Positions 13,982 to 21,152 of a DNA stretch of 31,355 nucleotides are shown piece by piece. The notes beneath the pieces were generated by a model. That model did no database searches. It was not told where the DNA came from and was given only the letters and a program-made list of their open reading frames with translations. The stretch comes from Deltaproteobacteria bacterium (GTDB lineage: Bacteria > Desulfobacterota > DSM-4660 > Desulfatiglandales > HGW-15). Position 1 is the first letter of the stretch. Each line of letters opens with the position of its first letter. The stretch lies in assembly GCA_020342025.1 (NCBI GenBank), contig CP070840.1, positions 1,162,592 to 1,193,946 on the forward strand. The letters run 5' to 3'. The position numbers were made by a program, and so were the translations under genes.

Positions 13982-14266
13982 ATGGCTTCCGGGACTAAAA
14001 GAAAGAAGGGCATTGGCAGGAAAGAAGGCGAGGCGGACAAGTTGATAACGATCCGCGGGCTTATCGTGCCTGCAGGCTGGGATGAAGAAGGCAACATTAA
14101 TGCTGTTGCTATCTCCACTTTCGAGGAGGATCAATACCTCGTTCATAATGATGAAAAGGGAGAACAATTGCTGCCCTTAATTCGTCAAGAGGTTAAAATT
14201 ACTGGCAAAATTGGGAAAAAGGGGGGACGAAAAACGATAAGACTGACGAACTACAGTTTGAAATAG
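13982..14266 (+). CDS. Small cytoplasmic OB-fold-like protein (paralogue of the 22714-22980 product)
   Basis: 94 residues from the ATG at 13982. A Lys/Arg-rich 20-residue N-terminus precedes a 74-residue beta-rich domain (ITIRGLIVPAGWD...YLVHNDEKGEQL...VKITGKIGKK...IRLTNYSL). About a third of the domain positions are identical to the 22714-22980 protein, and it shares the G-x-V-x-V-T-G-x-V core with the exported neighbour at 14415. The pattern suggests a small OB-fold, inferred from strand spacing only. The predicted sigma-54 start would leave a leader of about 4 bases, so the ATG would be near-leaderless; an in-frame TTG at 14042 with AGGCGG 5 bases upstream is an alternative start exactly at the domain boundary. 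It is probably cotranscribed with the exported paralogue. Function unknown. Confidence 0.8.
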   Translation: MASGTKRKKGIGRKEGEADKLITIRGLIVPAGWDEEGNINAVAISTFEEDQYLVHNDEKGEQLLPLIRQEVKITGKIGKKGGRKTIRLTNYSLK

Positions 14267-14414
14267 TGAGGGAGAAGGCAAATGGAACTCGCTAAAGGAT
14301 GATGCTTTCAGTGTGACCCGCGATGTCAACCTGAAAGGAGGGGGGAAACAGCGTTGAGAAACATATATATTCCATTTCAAGTAGAAAAAACCAATTATCC
14401 AGGAGGATTGAAAG

Positions 14415-14702
14415 ATGAAAAATAGTAAAAGAATTCTGTTCATGGGGTTGTGTTTCACTTTTCTTGTCGTCTTGTTCGCTGGCCCTGCTATTTCAGCAGA
14501 TCGCATGACGATTATGGGCACCGTGAACGATGACTATCAGATCGTGACCGACGATGAAAAAGTCTACGAGGTTGCTGAGACTGAGAAAGGGGACGAGGTG
14601 GTCAAACTCGTGGGCAAGAAAGTCAGGGTAACGGGAACGGTTGAGGAGTCGGAAGGGACGAAAATAATCACTGTGACGGCATATGAAGTTATGGGAGATT
14701 AA
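14415..14702 (+). CDS. Exported small OB-fold-like protein
   Basis: 95 residues. A signal peptide is evident: MKNSKR, a hydrophobic run ILFMGLCFTFLVVLFAG, and a PAISA-D type cleavage site at about residues 27-28. The mature part of about 67 residues (MTIMGTVNDDYQIVTDDEKVYEV...KGDEVVKLVGKKVRVTGTV...IITVTAYEVMGD) has the same strand pattern as the two cytoplasmic paralogues. Mature protein has no cysteine and is acidic. AGGAGG with 8-base spacing precedes the ATG. It lies 148 bases after the first OB-fold gene with no promoter seen between, and a strong terminator follows, so the two form a sigma-54-driven operon. I do not know a function for this family. Confidence 0.85.
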   Translation: MKNSKRILFMGLCFTFLVVLFAGPAISADRMTIMGTVNDDYQIVTDDEKVYEVAETEKGDEVVKLVGKKVRVTGTVEESEGTKIITVTAYEVMGD

Positions 14703-14734
14703 GGTCCCATGCCGTTAGGAATATTCTGATCGAC

Positions 14735-14764
14735 CAAAGGGGGAAGTTTTTTCTTCCCCCTTTG
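14735..14764 (+). terminator. Strong intrinsic-type terminator after the OB-fold operon
   Basis: A perfect 12-bp stem (CAAAGGGGGAAG / CTTCCCCCTTTG) closes a T6 loop. The stem is strong; the T-run is in the loop rather than after the stem, so termination by the classic mechanism is likely but not certain. Confidence 0.7.
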
Positions 14765-14824
14765 ACCATACTGCATAGATATTTTCAGGAGAGGGCATAA
14801 ATAAGCCTTTTGTTTTGCAACGAC

Positions 14825-16027
14825 ATGCTGGGTAACAAGATTGAAACAAAAAGAAAGGATTCTGAACCGCCCGTTGATCCAAAATTTTCTGCCTTTATGC
14901 CAAAGGATCGCGTCCCGGGGTATGACCTGGCCCGGGCGCTGGCACTTTTGGGCATGGTATTTATAAATTACTGGGTGTTAGTGGAGGATCCGAATGCATG
15001 CCCTGAGTGGTTGGACGCCGTTATGAATTTCATCCAGGGACGGGCTGCTGCCACTTTTGTTGTTCTCGCAGGTGTCGGTCTCTCCTTACTTTCGAGGCGG
15101 GCCTACCTGGTGAAAGACGCTGCCGGCATTGCAGCAGATCGTTATGTGCTGTGGCGACGAGCCTCGTTTCTTTTCACCATCGGGTTGCTATACAGCATGA
15201 TTTGGCCGGCAGATATTTTGCACTTTTATGGTATCTACCTTGCGATCGGAGCCTTCCTGCTTACCGCCCCTAATCGGCGCTTGTGGGCGTTGGCTATTGT
15301 TATTTCAGTCGCCTTCTCATTGTTCATGATCATTACAGACTTTGACCCGGGAGAGGCGTGGGGATCAATCGATTACAGAGACTTCTTTAACCTGCCCCGA
15401 TTGTCTCGGCATCTTTTTCTTGACGGATGTTATCCTGTCTTCCCTTGGGTCGCATTTATGTTTATGGGAATTTGGCTTGGTCGCAAGAATCTCTCTGATC
15501 ATTCTGTGAGAAATAAGCTCTTGATGGCAGGAAGTGGCGCTCTGGTTTTCTCCGAGTTCGTCTCCAAAATAACATTTCGCCTCATCTCATCCGCGGGTAT
15601 CGGATTTGATTTAGAAAAAGTTCTTCCCTTATTTGCCATAGACCCTTGGGAACCCATGCCCCTTTTCATGCTTTCGTCTGGAGGCACCGCGCTGCTCGTT
15701 ATTGGCCTCAGCATCATTTTGGCGGAGAAGTTCAGCCGTGCAAAATGGCTCAGACCCTTTCTTGCCGTCGGTCAATCAACGCTGACCCTTTACATTGCCC
15801 ATATTATGGTAGGCAACATTTTCATTGAGGTAATGAAACGCCATGATTCCTACCTAAGCCTTTTTCCTGTTTGGGGAGTAATCGCATTTTACACCAGTGC
15901 CCTCGCTTTCTGCCTTTTCTGGAGAAGGCGTTTTCAGAAAGGACCCCTTGAATGGCTGATGCGCCAGTTTCCATTCTTCTCCATGCCATCAAAGGCCAAA
16001 CAAGGAATGCAACCAAGGGCCGTTTGA
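14825..16027 (+). CDS. DUF418-type multipass membrane protein (acyltransferase-like)
   Basis: About 400 residues from the ATG at 14825; a TTG at 14810 would add five. No good ribosome-binding site precedes either. The N-terminus RVPGYDLARALALLGMVFINY resembles the LDxxRGxAxLGMxxxN opening shared by DUF418 and heparan-glucosaminide acetyltransferase-like families, and FQKGPLEWLMRQF near the C-terminus is the DUF418 signature. I count around ten hydrophobic segments, so it is an inner-membrane protein. Relatives are believed to transfer acyl groups across the membrane, but no substrate is known. It follows the OB-fold terminator and precedes the SpeD-like cluster after 258 bases; a link to either is not shown. 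Confidence 0.8.
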   Translation: MLGNKIETKRKDSEPPVDPKFSAFMPKDRVPGYDLARALALLGMVFINYWVLVEDPNACPEWLDAVMNFIQGRAAATFVVLAGVGLSLLSRRAYLVKDAAGIAADRYVLWRRASFLFTIGLLYSMIWPADILHFYGIYLAIGAFLLTAPNRRLWALAIVISVAFSLFMIITDFDPGEAWGSIDYRDFFNLPRLSRHLFLDGCYPVFPWVAFMFMGIWLGRKNLSDHSVRNKLLMAGSGALVFSEFVSKITFRLISSAGIGFDLEKVLPLFAIDPWEPMPLFMLSSGGTALLVIGLSIILAEKFSRAKWLRPFLAVGQSTLTLYIAHIMVGNIFIEVMKRHDSYLSLFPVWGVIAFYTSALAFCLFWRRRFQKGPLEWLMRQFPFFSMPSKAKQGMQPRAV

Positions 16028-16047
16028 TATTTTCTGTGAGTGCTTGT

Positions 16048-16099
16048 CGGTTTAGGGCCCCACCTGGATGGGGATAATCTCCGTGAAGGTCCTAAACCG
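16048..16099. repeat. 52-base stem-loop between the DUF418 gene and the SpeD-like gene
   Basis: A 12-bp stem (CGGTTTAGGGCC 16048-16059 with GGTCCTAAACCG 16088-16099, one G.U pair) encloses a 28-base loop that has its own smaller CCC/GGG pairing. There is no T-tract immediately after. It may be a terminator-like end for the DUF418 transcript, a structured leader, or a DNA operator. Confidence 0.5.
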
Positions 16100-16284
16100 C
16101 ATTTGTGGTTTTTACACAAAACCGGGACGCCAAGGATTTTTGCTAATGTCAGGTTACATGAATCGTTTTTTAGCTGAGATATATATTCATGTCTTTGCGG
16201 ACCTGTTCCGCATCATATTGAGATACCACGTGCATGATCATTGAAGTTTTTAAATCTTCCATTTGAAAGGAGATAATTTCCAAA

Positions 16285-16674
16285 ATGAAAAAAGATGCCA
16301 ATAGAAGTCAAACCTCCAATAGCCCACCGTGGGGCATTCTCTCCTGCATAGATCTTTATGACTGCGATGCCAAAACCATTAGAGACGCCGAAAAAATAAG
16401 ACAGTTCGTTGTGGAGCTTTGCCATCTCATTGAGATGAAGCGCTTCGGCGAGACCCAGGTGGTCAATTTCGGTGAGGAAGAGCGTGTCGCAGGTTACTCC
16501 ATGACTCAGCTCATAGAAACTTCCCTTATCTCAGCCCACTTTGCCAATCTCACCAACACAACATATTTGGATGTGTTTAGCTGTAAAGTTTACGATCCTC
16601 AGCAGGTGGCCAACTTTGCAAAAACATTTTTTAAGGCCAAAGATTTCAACCTACACATTGTGGAGCGCAGATAA
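16285..16674 (+). CDS. SpeD-like pyruvoyl-dependent decarboxylase proenzyme (substrate uncertain)
   Basis: 129 residues, the size of bacterial class-1b S-adenosylmethionine decarboxylase proenzymes. WGILSCIDLYDCD (16-28) aligns with the family's GRHLxAExYxCD opening. Counting back without gaps from DVFSC to the self-cleavage site, the pyruvoyl-forming serine is S80, and S83, H85 and C100 match the serine, histidine and cysteine needed for processing and catalysis. The residues just after, normally HTWPE, are HFANL, and cleavage would be Thr-Ser rather than Glu-Ser. No spermidine synthase is in the window. Some solo SpeD homologues, including deltaproteobacterial ones, are reported to decarboxylate ornithine or arginine, so the substrate here is open. 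AAAGGAG precedes the ATG at longish spacing. It heads a five-gene set. Confidence 0.8.
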   Translation: MKKDANRSQTSNSPPWGILSCIDLYDCDAKTIRDAEKIRQFVVELCHLIEMKRFGETQVVNFGEEERVAGYSMTQLIETSLISAHFANLTNTTYLDVFSCKVYDPQQVANFAKTFFKAKDFNLHIVERR

Positions 16675-16729
16675 ACCCGGGGGGGGGATTCAAACGCAAT
16701 GAGAGTGGACTAGGGGAAAGGGATAAAGG

Positions 16730-17716
16730 ATGCGAAAATCTTTTATTACGGACCTGGAGGAATGCAAGAGGTTGTGGAATAGACTTATTCCGTCCAAAAA
16801 CCTTTTTGACCTGTGGGAGTTTCGGTTATGTTTTCAGCGGCACTTTCGTCATAAGCCCTACTTCCTTTTGCTGGAAGATCGTAAAAGTATCGCCGGGATG
16901 GTCCCCCTCTCCTATGTGGAAGACCTAGACATATTTGTTTTCTTCCCAGGAGAGACATGGAAGGGCAAAACATGGATTGAACGGACCCCCATCTACTTGA
17001 GGGAACAAAGTCTTCTTGCCGAGCTGCCCTCTTTTTGCCCTGAAAGGACCTATTTGAGATACATGGAAGTGCCTGAGGAGGCCCAATTTCCAGACCTGGA
17101 GATAGATGAGATCGGCTATGTGCTCGACCTACACCACATCAATTTTGACTTGGATGTTTATGGTCAGAGGTTTTCCAATAAGAAATTCAAGGCCATTATG
17201 AAGGTGATCAAATCATTCAGTGGCGCTGAGAGTGCCTTTCACCTGAATAGGTTGGAGGACCTTGAAGTTCTCATAAGTATGAGCCTTGAACGCTTCGGGT
17301 CCGCGTCGTACTTGTATGATCGGAGATTTAGAGACGGATTTCGAGATCTGGTCAATTTTCTATATGATAAAGGATGCCTCCGCATGATTAGCCTCGAAAT
17401 TGATGGAAAAACGGCAGCTGTTGATACAGGGGCCTTGTTCGGAGAGACTTACACGGTGTTTCTTGGAGGCACCCATGCCGACTTCCTAGGCGTGGCAAAA
17501 GTCATGAACATGCATCACATCGAATTCGCCTGCCAACAAGGACTCCGGAAGGTGGATTTCCTTTGTGGCGATTTCCACTGGAAAAAGTTATGGCACTTGG
17601 ATCCTGAGCCGCTCTATAAGTTTGTGAGCCCTTCATTGCGATTTGAAGAAAAAACGGATCAGGCACTGCATAATGTCTCTCCTCACATCCTCATGGAAGA
17701 GCGGAGTGCCACTTGA
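16730..17716 (+). CDS. GNAT-superfamily transferase (FemAB/BioF2-like, Acetyltransf_6)
   Basis: 328 residues. The C-terminal half (LEVLISMSLERFGSASYLYDRRFRDGFRDLVNFLYDKGCLRMISLEIDGKTAAVDTGALFGETYTVFLGG...AKVMNMHHIEFACQQGLRKVDFLCGDFHWKKLW) has the layout of the Acetyltransf_6 domain: a beta strand carrying the EIDGK turn, then strand and helix, then the RKVDFLCGDFxxK ending. The N-terminal half is probably a degenerate second GNAT domain, as in FemAB proteins. Members move acyl or aminoacyl groups to amines. No signal peptide is present. It lies 55 bases after the SpeD-like gene and 12 bases before the ATP-grasp gene, so it belongs to the same transcription unit. Substrate unknown. Confidence 0.8.
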   Translation: MRKSFITDLEECKRLWNRLIPSKNLFDLWEFRLCFQRHFRHKPYFLLLEDRKSIAGMVPLSYVEDLDIFVFFPGETWKGKTWIERTPIYLREQSLLAELPSFCPERTYLRYMEVPEEAQFPDLEIDEIGYVLDLHHINFDLDVYGQRFSNKKFKAIMKVIKSFSGAESAFHLNRLEDLEVLISMSLERFGSASYLYDRRFRDGFRDLVNFLYDKGCLRMISLEIDGKTAAVDTGALFGETYTVFLGGTHADFLGVAKVMNMHHIEFACQQGLRKVDFLCGDFHWKKLWHLDPEPLYKFVSPSLRFEEKTDQALHNVSPHILMEERSAT

Positions 17717-17728
17717 ATTGGGAGGAGA

Positions 17729-19057
17729 ATGAGCCTGCCCTTGCATCATGACCCTGTAGTCGTAGTTGGGACCACACCCGATTATGTGCGAAGGATATAT
17801 CGCAACTATCCGGAAGCCGCCCTCTTTATCCTTGATCCCCGTTTCAAGGATGATCCCTGCCTGACGGACCTTGATCCATCCGTTCTCGTCTTCGCTCCCC
17901 TTGATCATTTTGATGATGTTTTGGGATCTTTGCAACGGCATTTATCCATCAACGTGCTTTCTCCGCGCGGCATTGCCTGTTTTGACTGTGACCATCTCAT
18001 TGTTGCTGGCCATTTGGCTCAGCATTTTGGGATGCCGTTTCCTTCGCCAGAGGCCATCATTCATGCCAGAAATAAACTGGAATCAAGAAAAATATGGAGC
18101 GAATGTGGCGTGGCTTGCCCCCGGGCTGTCCTCGCTTCGGGCCTTTGGGAGTCCCAGGAATTTTTCCGCTCTGTGAGAAAGGATGTTGTCCTAAAACCGG
18201 TTTCAGGCAGTGGGAGTGAACTCCTCTTTCATTGCAAGGACGAAACAGACATTGAAAAATCCGTTCGAATATTGGAGGAGGAACTCCCAAGGAGAAGATC
18301 AAACCCGCTTTTCAAACCAATACCCAGGACCACAAGGGCGGCTCCTCTCGATCCGTGCCAATCTTGGATTGTTGAAGAGTACGTTCCAGGCCCCGAATTC
18401 AGTTGCGACTTCCTGCTTCAGGACAGGGACGTTACAATTCTCAGGGAGACGGGCAAGGTAAAGGCCCCTGGTCAGACATTCGGCTCTATCCTCGCCTACA
18501 CATTTCCGCCCTCCTATCCGGAGGGGTTCACTGTTGGGAATCTCTCCCATGTCCTGGTAAGGGCTTCAAGGGCCCTCGGATTTACCTGGGGCCACTTCAT
18601 GGTGGATTTCATCATCCAGGATGGCGAGCCCGTTGTTTTAGAAATGACGCCCAGGCCAGGCGGTGACTCCATTCCCGATCTTGTTGAAATGGCCACAGGC
18701 TGTGATCTTATTGGAATATATTTGGACATGGTCTCCGGCAGGGTAAGAAACTCCACAATCTTGCCCCTTCCCTCCTCGGAGTCATTTGCAAGTGTCCATC
18801 TTTATGCCCCCAGGAAAGGCATCATCACCCATCTTGATGTATCCCGGATCCTTTCCCTGCCCTGGGTAAAGGGAGTGGTCCTCAAGAAAAACGTGGGGGA
18901 CAAGGTCAAGCTTCCCCCTCATGACTATGACAACCGCCTTCTTGGTTACTGTATCGTCTCCATGGACCCGCGCAGGGATATGGTCTCTATCCATAGGACC
19001 ATTCAAGAGCGTCTCCAAGTTTCTGTGAAAACCCATTGGCAATCTCCTGTGGACTAG
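17729..19057 (+). CDS. ATP-grasp ligase
   Basis: 442 residues. An N-terminal pre-grasp domain (VVVVGTTPDYVRRIY, a Rossmann-like start) is followed by an ATP-grasp core: helix with RNKLESRKIWSECGVACPRAV (about 114-134), KPVSGSGS with K156, WIVEEYVPGPEFSCDF with E216-E217, and VVLEMTPRPGGDSIP with E305 and R309, the metal- and phosphate-binding end of the family. All ATP-binding residues appear present, so it should form a C-N bond between a carboxylate and an amine with ATP hydrolysis, as in carnosine-synthase-like or biotin-carboxylase-like ligases. The last 100 residues form an extra C-terminal domain. GGGAGG precedes the ATG at short spacing. Four bases separate it from the next gene. Substrates unknown. 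Confidence 0.9.
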   Translation: MSLPLHHDPVVVVGTTPDYVRRIYRNYPEAALFILDPRFKDDPCLTDLDPSVLVFAPLDHFDDVLGSLQRHLSINVLSPRGIACFDCDHLIVAGHLAQHFGMPFPSPEAIIHARNKLESRKIWSECGVACPRAVLASGLWESQEFFRSVRKDVVLKPVSGSGSELLFHCKDETDIEKSVRILEEELPRRRSNPLFKPIPRTTRAAPLDPCQSWIVEEYVPGPEFSCDFLLQDRDVTILRETGKVKAPGQTFGSILAYTFPPSYPEGFTVGNLSHVLVRASRALGFTWGHFMVDFIIQDGEPVVLEMTPRPGGDSIPDLVEMATGCDLIGIYLDMVSGRVRNSTILPLPSSESFASVHLYAPRKGIITHLDVSRILSLPWVKGVVLKKNVGDKVKLPPHDYDNRLLGYCIVSMDPRRDMVSIHRTIQERLQVSVKTHWQSPVD

Positions 19058-19061
19058 CCCC

Positions 19062-20435
19062 ATGTCTTATATTTCACGATTAAACCGTTATTTCTTAAAG
19101 GCAATAAATAGTCGTGAAAGGCTCCTTCCAAAGGCGACTCTTCAGCACCATCTAAAGACGATACTGGATAAAAGAGAGTTGTTTTTGGAGGGTGCCCAGC
19201 GATTCGGTACGCCCCAGTATTTTTTTGATGAGCCCTCCCTCACATTCAGGATAACTCAATTTAAGGCGGCATTTTCCAGATACCTTCATCGGTATCGACT
19301 CTTTTATGCCTTGAAAAGCAATTCTTTTCACGGCATTTGCAGGCGGACGTTGGCGGAAGGCATGGGTGTCGATGTGTCGAGCGGATTGGAGCTTTCCATG
19401 GCCCTTGCCATGGGCTGCAAAGAGATCATTTTCAGTGGACCTGGAAAAGCGGATGAAGAACTCATGCTGGCCATTGAAAACCGATCACGGGTGACTCTGC
19501 TTTTGGATAGCTTTGGCGAACTTCAGAGACTGTCCGAGATCTTGAAACGGCGACACATCCGCTCAAATCCACTGCAAGTGGGGGTCCGTGTCCAGCACCT
19601 GGGGAACTGGGACAAATTCGGTATCCCTCTGATAGATTTATCTCTCCTGTTTGAAAAGGCCAAAGCCGTTGAGGGCTTGAAGCCTTGTGGTATCCAGTTC
19701 CATACGAGCTGGAATCTGGATCCGAACCCGCAGATCGACATGATGTGCAGAGTCGCGGCCCACTTACGCCGAGAGGTGGATCCAAGCATAAGCAAGTCCC
19801 TTCAATTTCTTGATATCGGGGGTGGTTTCTGGCCCGAACAGGGTGAATGGCTAAATGCCCAAAATACCCTCAAAGGGAAGCTCATCGCACTGCTAGACCC
19901 CGATGCCCCATCAAGTGCCAAACATTACTACCGCAAGGCCACACCTATCGATCGATTCGCAAGGGAAATAGCCGCCGCACAGTCACGGCAACCCTCTCCC
20001 CTGCCCGACTTGGAGCTGTGGATGGAGCCGGGAAGATGGATCTCCACACCGGCCATGCATATCCTCCTCAGGGTTTTGGACAAGAAGGGCCGCCGTACCG
20101 TGATCACAGACGGTGGGACGAATCTCTTAGGTTGGGAACGCCCTCTGGCCGAGTTCATCCCTGTCATCAACCTTTCAAAACCCTCTTTCAGGGAGGAGAC
20201 CACAAGGGTTTTTGGCTCTCTCTGCACACCCTACGATATTTGGGGGTATTCCATATTTGGAGAGGGGATTGGCGTGGGTGATATTCTCGTGATCCCCGAC
20301 CAAGGGGCCTACACCTATTCCCTTAGACAATCATTTATCAAGCCCAGGGCCAGGGTGATCCGATACAATGGAAACGCCCTGGAAGAAGTTGAAAAGGAGG
20401 AGATTTGGGATCAAAAACATACACGGGCCGGTTGA
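19062..20435 (+). CDS. PLP-dependent amino-acid decarboxylase, fold type III (LysA/ornithine decarboxylase family)
   Basis: 457 residues. An alanine-racemase-type barrel and a C-terminal beta domain. PLP lysine K85 is in FYALKSNS; H214 in IQFHTSWN stands in for HxGS; DIGGGF at 251-256 and MEPGR at 321-325 bind the phosphate; and SLCTPYD at 386-392 carries C388 and D392, the residues that complete the active site from the partner subunit (CESGD in LysA). GAYTY at 415-419 is the usual aromatic near PLP. All catalytic residues are kept, so it is probably an active decarboxylase; whether on diaminopimelate, ornithine, carboxynorspermidine or a novel acid cannot be told. It begins 4 bases after the ATP-grasp gene and overlaps the methyltransferase gene. 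Confidence 0.92.
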   Translation: MSYISRLNRYFLKAINSRERLLPKATLQHHLKTILDKRELFLEGAQRFGTPQYFFDEPSLTFRITQFKAAFSRYLHRYRLFYALKSNSFHGICRRTLAEGMGVDVSSGLELSMALAMGCKEIIFSGPGKADEELMLAIENRSRVTLLLDSFGELQRLSEILKRRHIRSNPLQVGVRVQHLGNWDKFGIPLIDLSLLFEKAKAVEGLKPCGIQFHTSWNLDPNPQIDMMCRVAAHLRREVDPSISKSLQFLDIGGGFWPEQGEWLNAQNTLKGKLIALLDPDAPSSAKHYYRKATPIDRFAREIAAAQSRQPSPLPDLELWMEPGRWISTPAMHILLRVLDKKGRRTVITDGGTNLLGWERPLAEFIPVINLSKPSFREETTRVFGSLCTPYDIWGYSIFGEGIGVGDILVIPDQGAYTYSLRQSFIKPRARVIRYNGNALEEVEKEEIWDQKHTRAG

Positions 20436-21064
20436 AGCGACACACTGACTCCGATGACATGGATGCCGTGTTGCGGGCCTATGAGCGTCTCGCCCCTTTA
20501 TATGATTTCTTCTTTGGGAAGACGCTGGACAGGGGTCGAAGGCTGGCCGTCCGTGCTACAAATGGACGGGCTCGCCGCGTGCTGGAGGTGGGCGTAGGCA
20601 CGGGCATTTCCCTCCCATGTTACCGTCGCGACCACGAGGTGACAGGTGTTGACATATCCCCAAAAATGCTGGAAAGGGCCCGTGAACGGGTTGCCACGCT
20701 CAGTCTTTCACATGTAAGAGACCTGATTGAAATGGACGCATCCCATCTCAACTTCCCGGACGACTGCTTCGATGCGGTCATAGCCATGTACGTCATGCCG
20801 GTTGTTCCAGATCCAGAGAAAGTGCTTCGGGAAATTGAGCGTGTCTGCTCCCCTGGTGGGCAAGTCATCATCGTTAATCACTTTGCGAAGCAAAATGGTC
20901 TTCGTGGAAAGCTGGAAAGGCTACTCGTTTCAATCTGTGAGTTCCTGGGTTGGCGCATAGATTTTTGCCTGGATGAGATCATTCTCCGCACTTCACTGAG
21001 ACTACTCAATATTCAAACCGTGGGGCCATTCGGCTTGTACACGCTATTGCAGCTGAAAAAGTAG
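20405..21064 (+). CDS. SAM-dependent methyltransferase of the phospholipid N-methyltransferase (PmtA) type
   Basis: 219 residues from the TTG at 20405, favoured by AAGGAGGA three bases before it; the first ATG (20459) has no ribosome-binding site but begins the conserved domain (MDAVLRAYERLAPLYDFFFGK). Class I fold: motif I VLEVGVGTGISLP at about 59-71, VTGVDISPKMLERAR, MDASHLNFPDDCFDAVIAMYVMPVVPDPEKVLREIERVCSPGGQVIIVNHF. This run is very like bacterial PmtA, which methylates phosphatidylethanolamine toward phosphatidylcholine. Overlap of 31 bases with the decarboxylase gene ties it to the cluster, so its natural acceptor may instead be the amine made there. No spermidine-synthase features are seen. 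Confidence 0.88.
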   Translation: MGSKTYTGRLKRHTDSDDMDAVLRAYERLAPLYDFFFGKTLDRGRRLAVRATNGRARRVLEVGVGTGISLPCYRRDHEVTGVDISPKMLERARERVATLSLSHVRDLIEMDASHLNFPDDCFDAVIAMYVMPVVPDPEKVLREIERVCSPGGQVIIVNHFAKQNGLRGKLERLLVSICEFLGWRIDFCLDEIILRTSLRLLNIQTVGPFGLYTLLQLKK

Positions 21065-21152
21065 GGCATCATTTTTTTACCTTATTTGCGAGATGCAACG
21101 TAGAAGACAGTACGCCTGCATTTCAGCGCGCCTCTCGTCCTAGGCCTATAGT

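Noticed and set aside
14354..14425. 23-codon frame starting TTG after an AGGAGGGGGG and overlapping the start of the exported OB-fold gene
   Set aside because: Could be a leader peptide, but spacing is long and the purine run is equally explained as chance; not enough support.
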